A DNA stretch of 17,619 nt from JAEZAF01 sp964395665 (GTDB lineage: Bacteria > Chloroflexota > Anaerolineae > Aggregatilineales > Phototrophicaceae). Below the pieces are notes generated by a model that saw nothing but the letters and a program-made list of their open reading frames with translations, had not been told where the DNA came from and made no database searches. How positions within the stretch are numbered: position 1 is the stretch's first letter; each line of letters starts with the position of its first letter. Made by a program: the position numbers and the translations under genes. Shown here in pieces: positions 6,994-14,200 of the stretch. The stretch spans positions 1-17,619 of the forward strand of contig CAYNDH010000089.1 in the NCBI GenBank assembly GCA_964395665.1. The letters run 5' to 3'.

Positions 6994-9093
6994 ATGGCAC
7001 AGGTGAAGACATCGACCAATGGGACAAGGCCACCCGACGAGACCACCCGGACACCGGCACAAGCGCCAGCCCGGATGCCAACTGGCATCTACAGCGCGGC
7101 GGANNNNNNNNNNNNNNNNNNNNNNNNNNNNNNNNNNNNNNNNNNNNNNNNNNNNNNNNNNNNNNNNNNNNNNNNNNNNNNNNNNNNNNNNNNNNNNNNN
7201 NNNTCATCCGCACATGGCCCTGCTGTGCCGTCCACTCAATCAGCCGTACAGCCATCCGCACAGCCAACCCGTCAGCCACCGGACGCGGATTTTGATCTCT
7301 CGGGGCGGCTGGCGGGGAGTGAAGTCCCCAAAACGCTGAATGATCTGCCGCGCAGCCGGTCGCTGGCGATGCAGTGGCGTTACCTGCGGGTGCTGGTGTT
7401 TGCCGGATGGCTGTTTGCACGGCTGATCTTCTGGCAGGTGTATGTCCGGCGTTTTTTTCGTGGCTATGTCGATCGCACCAACGCGGAACGCTTCCCGCGT
7501 TATGCCCGTGAATTCCGCGCCTTTGCGGTTGTACTGGGCGGGGTGTTTATCAAGCTCGGCCAGTTCATCTCAACCCGTGTCGATGCGCTGCCGGAAGAAG
7601 TGGTGCGCGAACTGGAGAGCCTTCAGGACGAAGTGCCGACCATCCCATTCCGGCACATCCGCCGGACGTTGGAACAGGATCTCGGCGATCTGAACCAGCA
7701 TTACCAGTTCGTCAACGAGACGCCGATTGCTGCCGCCTCACTGGGGCAGGTACACAAGGCGCAGCTTCTGAACGGTGAGAAGGTCGTCGTCAAGGTGCAG
7801 CGGCCCCGTATCCGCCGGACGTGTTATACCGACCTTGCCGCGCTTAAAGTGGTGGCATGGGTGGCGTCACGCTTTCAGTTCATCTCGCGCCGGGCTGATG
7901 CGATGGCACTGACCGAAGAATTTGGCCGCGTACTGCTGGAAGAATTGAGCTATCTGCATGAGGCCCGTAATGCGCTGGTCTTTGCCGATTTCTTCCGTGA
8001 GGATCTGGGCGTCTATATCCCGGCGATCCATCTCGATCACACCACCGACCGCGTGCTGACGCTGGAAGATGTCAGTTCGATCAAGATCAGCGATTTCGCT
8101 GCGATTGAAGCTGCCGGTATCAGCCGCAAGCAGGTGGCGCAGCGCCTGATGGAAACCTATCTGAAGCAGGTGTTCGAGTTGTTCTTCTTCCATGCCGACC
8201 CGCATCCCGGCAACCTGTTCGTTTATCCGCTGCCCGTTGATGATCCGTCGAAATATGCGCAGAACGGGGGCCGTCCCTTTTACCTGATCTTTGTTGATTT
8301 CGGTATGACCGGTTCACTGACCCGTCAGTTAGCTGACGGCATGGTGAATACGCTTCAGGCGGTGATCGCCCGCGACCCGCGCCGACTGGTGGAGTCGTAT
8401 CAGAAGCTGGGCCTGCTGCTGCCAGGGGCGGATGTCGAACGCATTATCGAAGCGACAGAGGCGACCTTCAATGAGGTCTGGGGCCTGACGATGAGCGAGA
8501 TCGCCGATATTGATTTTGATCGCGCCGCCAATATCGCCAGCCAGTTCAATGACCTGATCAAGTCAATGCCGTTCTACATCCCGCAGGATTTTATCTATCT
8601 GGGGCGGACGCTTGGTATCCTTAGCGGGATGGCGACCAGCCTTGATCCGACTTTTAACCCGTGGCAGGAGCTGGAACCCTATGCACAGCGGCTGGCGGCG
8701 CAGGGTTTCGGACTGGATGTCTCACTCGGTGCGGATGGTACGCTCGATCTGGGCGAGATTATCCGGAGTCTGCTGGAAGGGAAGGGCGGGCAGGCGCTTC
8801 AGCTTGTGCAGCAGGAAGTGCTGCGACGCATCAATCCGCTGACACCGACCAATGAGGCGCTGGCGCAGCTTCGGCGCGGTGATGTGCGCGTGGTGGCGAC
8901 GCCAGGCCGGGAATATCGGGCGCAGCTCCAGCGGTTGGAGACACAAAGCCAGCGGACAACCCGTGCGGTGATCTTCGGCAGCGTGCTGATCGCGTCAACG
9001 ATGCTGTATACCAGTGGCGAGCCAACGCTGGGGCTGATTGGGTACGGGTTCTGTGCGGTATCGGCGCTGTATGGGTTTTTCAAGCGGTCGTAG
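6994..9093 (+). CDS. ABC1/UbiB-family atypical kinase (interrupted by assembly gap)
   Basis: 699 codons as written, counting the 100 N as in frame; the true N-terminal length is unknown. Start ATG 6994 has GGATGAGG at 6976-6983. The N-terminal 100 or so residues are a Pro/Thr/Gln/Ala-rich linker, and the gap lies inside it. The family hallmarks then appear in order: K-x-G-Q as KLGQ (187-190), the Ala-rich loop AAASLGQVHKA (246-256) replacing the usual Gly loop, VVVKVQRP with Lys267, HADPHPGN (400-407) and VDFG (434-437). Two hydrophobic segments end the protein (about 655-695), placing it at the membrane. UbiB/ADCK members are ATPases supporting quinone or other prenyl-lipid metabolism. No quinone gene is adjacent, so the pathway is not assignable. 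No clear terminator is seen after it. Confidence 0.88.
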   Translation: MAQVKTSTNGTRPPDETTRTPAQAPARMPTGIYSAAXXXXXXXXXXXXXXXXXXXXXXXXXXXXXXXXXXSSAHGPAVPSTQSAVQPSAQPTRQPPDADFDLSGRLAGSEVPKTLNDLPRSRSLAMQWRYLRVLVFAGWLFARLIFWQVYVRRFFRGYVDRTNAERFPRYAREFRAFAVVLGGVFIKLGQFISTRVDALPEEVVRELESLQDEVPTIPFRHIRRTLEQDLGDLNQHYQFVNETPIAAASLGQVHKAQLLNGEKVVVKVQRPRIRRTCYTDLAALKVVAWVASRFQFISRRADAMALTEEFGRVLLEELSYLHEARNALVFADFFREDLGVYIPAIHLDHTTDRVLTLEDVSSIKISDFAAIEAAGISRKQVAQRLMETYLKQVFELFFFHADPHPGNLFVYPLPVDDPSKYAQNGGRPFYLIFVDFGMTGSLTRQLADGMVNTLQAVIARDPRRLVESYQKLGLLLPGADVERIIEATEATFNEVWGLTMSEIADIDFDRAANIASQFNDLIKSMPFYIPQDFIYLGRTLGILSGMATSLDPTFNPWQELEPYAQRLAAQGFGLDVSLGADGTLDLGEIIRSLLEGKGGQALQLVQQEVLRRINPLTPTNEALAQLRRGDVRVVATPGREYRAQLQRLETQSQRTTRAVIFGSVLIASTMLYTSGEPTLGLIGYGFCAVSALYGFFKRS
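7104..7203. other. Assembly gap (100 N)
   Basis: Exactly 100 N, the conventional filler for a gap of unknown length. The two flanks stay in the same reading frame as written, which could be chance (one in three). Both flanks encode low-complexity Pro/Ala/Thr/Gln-rich sequence, consistent with a join inside one linker. Confidence 0.97.
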
Positions 9094-9169
9094 CAGCGTA
9101 CTGGGCGGGAAGAATCCCCCCCCTACCATGTCGAATATTCGGAAAACCGGTTCGGTGCCAGGTTGTGTT

Positions 9170-9317
9170 GACATTTGCAAAAATGTTCATTTGTAGGGGC
9201 GAGGCCGCGATCTATCGCCGTCATCGCCCGCTGGCTGCTTAACCGCTGCGGGCGGACACGCAGGTCCGCCCCTACACAAAACTGGCTTGCAGAAGCGTAT
9301 TATGATCGAAACGTCAA
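9170..9317. repeat. Dispersed intergenic repeat, copy B
   Basis: This is the longer copy (148 bases) of the element at 1-137. It has an 11-base net insertion near 9206-9220 that restores a longer GC-rich left half. The outer inverted pair TTTGTAGGGGCG / CGCCCCTACACAAA encloses the inner stem GGGCGGAC/GTCCGCCC. The repeat ends only 6 bases before the stop of the minus-strand TPR gene. Copy A likewise lies in the same orientation just past a minus-strand stop. The flanking 9094-9169 holds no gene. Confidence 0.82.
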
Positions 9318-9323
9318 CACACT

Positions 9324-11063
9324 CTAGCTCAGTTCGTCGATCAGATCTTCGATCTCGGCGGCGTCGGATGCATCCGGGCGCAGTTCGAGATAGGCTTCGA
9401 AATCGCGCACCGCACGGCGATCCTCACCAAGCTGCATATAGGCATAACCGCGATTTGAGTAGGCAATCGCGTAATCGGGATCGGTGCTGATCGTGTCGCT
9501 GTAATCATCTACAGCGCGTTCGTAATCCCGCATCTCATAATAGATATTGCCGCGTTCATTCCAGTAGTACGGATCACTGGGATCGAGTACCAGCGCATCG
9601 TTCAGATCATCCAGCGCCAGTTCATAATCCCCATTGCGGCGGTGCGCTGTGCCACGGTTGCCAAGCGTGATCGCATCATCCGGCACCAGTTCCAGCGAGC
9701 GGTCATAATCCTCAATAGCCGCGTCGAGATCCCCCAGCGCTTCATAGCACAGGGCGCGGTTGTTGTAGATCACCGAGTTCTGGTCATCGAGCAGTTCGGC
9801 TTCGTCGTAATCCACAATACAGAGATCGTGGCTGCCCAGCCGCCAGTAGGCTACAGCGCGGTTGATGTAGGCGTTGACATAATCCGGGCGCAGTTCCAGC
9901 GCTTCAGTGTAATCCTCAACGGCGGTTTCGAAGTCACCGAGCATCCGGTAGGCATAACCACGGTTCAGCCAGTAGGTCGCATTATCGGGTTCGAGTTCAA
10001 CGGCGGTTTCGAAATCGGTCAGGGCGGCTTCATAATCAGCGAGCTTGATATTGAGGTTGCCACGGTCATTGTGATAAAGGGCGACATTGGGCGCGAAGTC
10101 GATGGCGGCATTGTAATCGCTCATGGCGCGGTTGAGCTGGCCGTTCTGCTCATACAGGTAGCCGCGATTGTCATAGGCTCTGGCGTATTCGTCATCCAGC
10201 CGGATGGCCTGATTGTAATTGTCCAGCGCATCGACGAAGTTATCCAGCCCTGCATAGGCCACACCCAGATTGTTATAGGCGACCGGGTCACGGCTATCAA
10301 GATTGATCGAGCGCTCAAGATCAGTGATGGCGCGTTCGTAGTCCTGCAGGTCAATGTAAACCAGGGCACGGTTGTTATAGAAAGCCGCGTCGGTCTTGTC
10401 CATATCAAGTGCGCTGGAGAAATCCTGAAGCGCGGCGTCGGTTTCCCCAAGGCAAAGATATGCCAGCCCACGGTCATTGAGATCAGTTGCGACAAGATCA
10501 TCTTCGTCGATGTCGTCGATCTCATCGACCGTTTCCTGTGCTTCGGACATAAATGTATAGCTGCTGCCGCTTACACAGCGCTCGTTATCGGTGTTGAGAC
10601 GCGTCTTCGGTCCACCCGTGCGGCCTGTGATGCCGCCTTCATCGGGCTGTGTATCATGATCCAGAAACGCGATGACCTGATCGACCATCTCGTCATCGTC
10701 GCTCAGGCTGATAAATTCTTCAAAATCGCTTTCGGCGTCACGGGTCTCATCGAGTTCCAGCAGCGCACAGGCGCGGTACAGATAGCTGTCGGCAAAATCT
10801 GTGGCAGACTGCACGGCGATGTTGAACATCTCGACGGCGCGTTCGTAATTGCCATCTGCGTACAGATCAAGCCCGATCTGGTTCGATAACTGGGCGGCGA
10901 TTTCTTCAGCGGTGGCATCTGGTGCAAGCTGAATATCATTTTCAGCGAGATTGACCAGCCCCGCGCAGGGGTTATCGCTCTGGGCCAGTACAGGTGCTGG
11001 TGTCCGGGCCAGCCCGATCACGAGCGTGCAGAACAAAAATACAGAGACAAGTTTACGGAACAT
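9324..11063 (-). CDS. Secreted TPR-repeat protein
   Basis: 579 residues. Residues 1-28 are a signal peptide (basic MFRK, hydrophobic core, APVLAQ before the cut). Two TPR units lie at about 50-125. An acidic insert follows (about 125-195) containing GGITGRTGGPKTR and a lone Cys. Then eleven 34-residue TPRs run almost without a break to residue 570, each with the pattern YxNRGxAYxxLGDYExAIxDYxxAIELDPD. The chain is strongly acidic. TPR superhelices bind peptides or partner proteins; here the location would be outside the cytoplasmic membrane. Start ATG 11063-11061 has GAGAGGA (11074-11068) before it. It follows the PBP homologue on the same strand, but a terminator and a new promoter lie between, so it is probably a separate unit. 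Partner unknown. Confidence 0.9.
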   Translation of the reverse strand: MFRKLVSVFLFCTLVIGLARTPAPVLAQSDNPCAGLVNLAENDIQLAPDATAEEIAAQLSNQIGLDLYADGNYERAVEMFNIAVQSATDFADSYLYRACALLELDETRDAESDFEEFISLSDDDEMVDQVIAFLDHDTQPDEGGITGRTGGPKTRLNTDNERCVSGSSYTFMSEAQETVDEIDDIDEDDLVATDLNDRGLAYLCLGETDAALQDFSSALDMDKTDAAFYNNRALVYIDLQDYERAITDLERSINLDSRDPVAYNNLGVAYAGLDNFVDALDNYNQAIRLDDEYARAYDNRGYLYEQNGQLNRAMSDYNAAIDFAPNVALYHNDRGNLNIKLADYEAALTDFETAVELEPDNATYWLNRGYAYRMLGDFETAVEDYTEALELRPDYVNAYINRAVAYWRLGSHDLCIVDYDEAELLDDQNSVIYNNRALCYEALGDLDAAIEDYDRSLELVPDDAITLGNRGTAHRRNGDYELALDDLNDALVLDPSDPYYWNERGNIYYEMRDYERAVDDYSDTISTDPDYAIAYSNRGYAYMQLGEDRRAVRDFEAYLELRPDASDAAEIEDLIDELS

Positions 11064-11096
11064 AGTGTCCTCTCAATACAGGGCCGAGTTTCTCTC

Positions 11097-11125
11097 ATTA
11101 TAACGTGACATTTGGCAGACGTCCG
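11097..11125 (-). promoter_or_regulatory. Candidate promoter of the TPR gene
   Basis: On the minus strand a perfect TATAAT lies at 11102-11097, 33 bases before the start codon. A weak -35, CGGACG (11125-11120, 3 of 6 matches), is 17 bases upstream. Confidence 0.5.
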
Positions 11126-11164
11126 TTTTACGGAAAAGGTTCCTCTGAAATTGGGTGGTGAACA

Positions 11165-11202
11165 GAAAAGAGCAGCGATCTGCGGGTGATCGGCTGCTCT
11201 TT
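11165..11202 (-). terminator. Intrinsic terminator after the PBP homologue
   Basis: AAAGAGCAGC-GATC (11167-11180) pairs with GATC-GGCTGCTCTTT (11188-11202) around a 7-base loop, with one bulged base. Read on the minus strand, the stem ends in a TTTTC tract. It separates the PBP homologue from the downstream TPR gene. Confidence 0.75.
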
Positions 11203-11229
11203 CCCAGTGTATTTTTAACTGCGACCAGT

Positions 11230-11274
11230 TTAGCTGCCGCTGGCCTAGCTGCCGCTGGCCTAGCTACCGCTGGT
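11230..11274 (-). repeat. 15-bp tandem repeat spanning the stop codon of the PBP homologue
   Basis: Three units (11230-11244, 11245-11259, 11260-11274) differ at only three positions in total. Read on the minus strand, each encodes (A/T)-S-G-S-stop. The annotated TAG (11262-11260) is therefore followed in frame by TAG (11247-11245) and TAA (11232-11230), and a fourth in-frame TAA lies at 11217-11215, again 15 bases on. Confidence 0.9.
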
Positions 11275-14200
11275 GTCCACAGTGGCCGTCGGCTGGGCGG
11301 AGTCATCGAAGGGCAGCGGTGGCAGTGTCGCGAAGCCGGTATCCAGCGTCGGGCCAACCGGGATAGTTGGGCCAATCGGCACGGTCGGGAAGATCAACTC
11401 CGTCGGTGTCGGCGGCGGTGTCACTGTTGGTGTCGGTGTCGCGGTGGGATCGGGATTGTCCACATTGATTGTGACCGTGCGGAAGACGAACCCGCCTTCA
11501 TTGGAGAATACACCCAGTCGCAGCGCATACTGTCCATCCGGTACGGCGGTTGTGTCCCAGTTCCCCAGTACGGAATTCGGCATTGGCTGCTGGACATTCG
11601 ATGTGGTGATCGGCTGCCAGTTCTGTGTATTGACCGGCGCGAACTCCAGCGTATAGCGATTGAAGTTCGGTGGGGCTGATACCTGTCCGTTGATGTCGAT
11701 CTGTCCCTGATAGGGCTGGTTGGGGACGGGTGAACTAATGACGGCGGTCGGCAGCAGTGTATTCACATCACAGCCGAGCGTCGGGCGGGGGACGATATTC
11801 TGCGGCAGCCCGATGCGCTGCGCATAGGCGCGTCCGGCGCCGGTGTTCAGCCATGCCAGCGCGGATGGATCAGAGATGTTGACATAGGTGACCGGGATGC
11901 GGTCTTCTGGCTGATCGCAGGCTTCAGTGATCAGCAGACCGGTCCAGGAGTTGACTTCGACCTGTCCGACCATACCATCAGTGTTGGGCGGTGGACGGCG
12001 GTTGATGGCGAAGTATTCGTTACGGATTGGACTGGCGCAGGTGCCACCGGCCTCAACGCCTGTATCCGGGCAGATCGGGACGGGGCTGACGGTATTTGGC
12101 TGCGGGAAGCTGGTCGGGCGGCTGCGCGTGTTGGAATTGACCGTCTGTGTCATGATGTTGTTCCACAGTGGTGCAGCAGCCGTGAGGCCGGTCTGATTGC
12201 TGATCGGGCCGTTATCCGGGCGCCCCAGCCACACGCCGACGACGGTATTGCTGACAAAGCCAACCGTCCACAGGTCACGATTGCCAGCGCTGGTCCCGGT
12301 CTGGGCGGCCACCCAGCCCTGACGTCCCAGATTGCCGATATTCAGCGGGCTGTTCTGTGGGATGCCGCTGGCGACGCGGGCGCTGTCATCGCTCATGATG
12401 TGCTGAAGCAGGAATGCGATTTCACTGGGCAGCACCTGCTCCTGAACCGGCGGACGCAGTGTTTCCGGAAGTTCGAGAATATTTCCGGCACGGTCGCGGA
12501 TACTTTCCACGGCGTGCAGCGGTACACGACTTCCACCGGTGGCGATGGTGCCATACGCCACCATCATGTCATACAGGCGGACACCCTGTTCACCCAGTGC
12601 GGTCGGCAGGCCGAAGGCGGCGTTCTCTTCCCAGCGCAGGCCCATATCGCGTGATGTGTTGATGAAGTGATCAACACCAACGAAGTCCAGCGCCTTGACC
12701 GCCGAGACGTTGTACTGTCCGGCCAGCGCCAGCCGTACCGGGACCGGCCCGTAGAACTGATTGTTGAAATTGGTCGGGCTGAACTGCGGATTCAGATCGT
12801 AGGTGGTCGGCACATCCCAGAGGATGGATGCCGGTGTCAGGTATTCGTCATTGGTCAGCATCCCGTCACCGTTGCGGTCGAGACCGTCCAGTGCGGCGGC
12901 GTAGATGATCGGCTGAATCGCCGCGCCCGGATACTGATAGGTGCGGGCGTAGTCGGTCTCACCCAGATTGGTGCTGTTATAGAAATCTTCGCTGCCGATG
13001 TAGACGCGAATCGCGCCGGATACTGGCTCGGTGATCAGTACCGCACCTTGAGAGACGCCGTTGGATGACAGGGCAACGAGCTGATCGGCCAGCCGATCCT
13101 GTACGTAATCCTGAAGCTCCGGCACGATGGTGGTGCGGACGGTGTAACCGGATGAATAAAGCTGGTTCGGCCCGAAAGCCGTTTCAAGCTGCTGGCGGAC
13201 CAGTGTGACGAAATGTGGATATTCCAGATCGTCCTGACGCGGACGGTAACTGCGTGCCTTGATACGCGCCGTGTCGAGAATGGTCTGCGATGAATTGACT
13301 TCCGTAGGCGTGACGCAGAACTGCGCACTGGGGGCGGACCATTCGCCGTGCTGGAAGTCCAGACAGCCGACCTGTCCCATACGCAGCAGGACATCGTTAA
13401 TGTGTGCCAGTGCGACTTCACGGTTGGTCACCGGGTCGTACATGACCGGGTCTTCCAGAATACTCGCCAGCATCGCAGCCTGTGCCAGATTCAACTGTTC
13501 AGCCGAGATGCCGAAATAGAACTGCGAAGCCGCTTCGACACCGTAATTCTGATTGCCGAAGAAGGACTCGTTGAGATATAACTGGAGAATATCGTTCTTA
13601 TTGTATCGTCGTGTGACCTCACCGGCGACAACATAGGAGTGCAGGCGTGTTTCCGGCGATGCGGAGCTATCCCCGCCGACGATCAGCGCCTGCGCAACCC
13701 GCTGCGTGATCGTCTGTTCGGTATTATCCACCGGATTATTGGTCAGGTTATCGAGAAAAGTCCCCGCTACCGAGCCGAAATCCCAGCCGGGATCGTTGAA
13801 GAAGGTCGAATTCTGGGTGGAAACCACCGCGTGGATCAGATATGGGGACATCTGATCGAGATTGACTTCGATGCGTTCCTGCCCGGCCTGTGACAGCGTC
13901 GCCAGCGGACGGTCGAGATAATCGAGCAGCGTCACGGTCTGGAACTGCGGCTGATAATCGGCCAGTGCGACGATCCCCGGCTCGTATTCCTCAACAATGC
14001 CGTTGTACCAGCTCAGGATCAGCAGTACCACGCCGACACCGATCAGGAAGGCGATGCCCAGCGCAGCCAGCCCCGCAAAGACCAGATTGCGGATCTGATT
14101 GCTGCGGTAGGCTTCTTCCGCTTCCTCATAGGTCGGCGCATAGGGTTCAATATCCGTCAGGGCGGGTGGCTGTGCTGTGACAATCGGCGATTCAATTGCG

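Noticed and set aside
9642..10889. 415-codon plus-strand open frame opposite the TPR gene
   Set aside because: It is the mirror of a regular TPR coding sequence, whose codon bias keeps the opposite strand free of stops. The translation has no domain sense, and the minus-strand protein has a signal peptide and clear TPRs.
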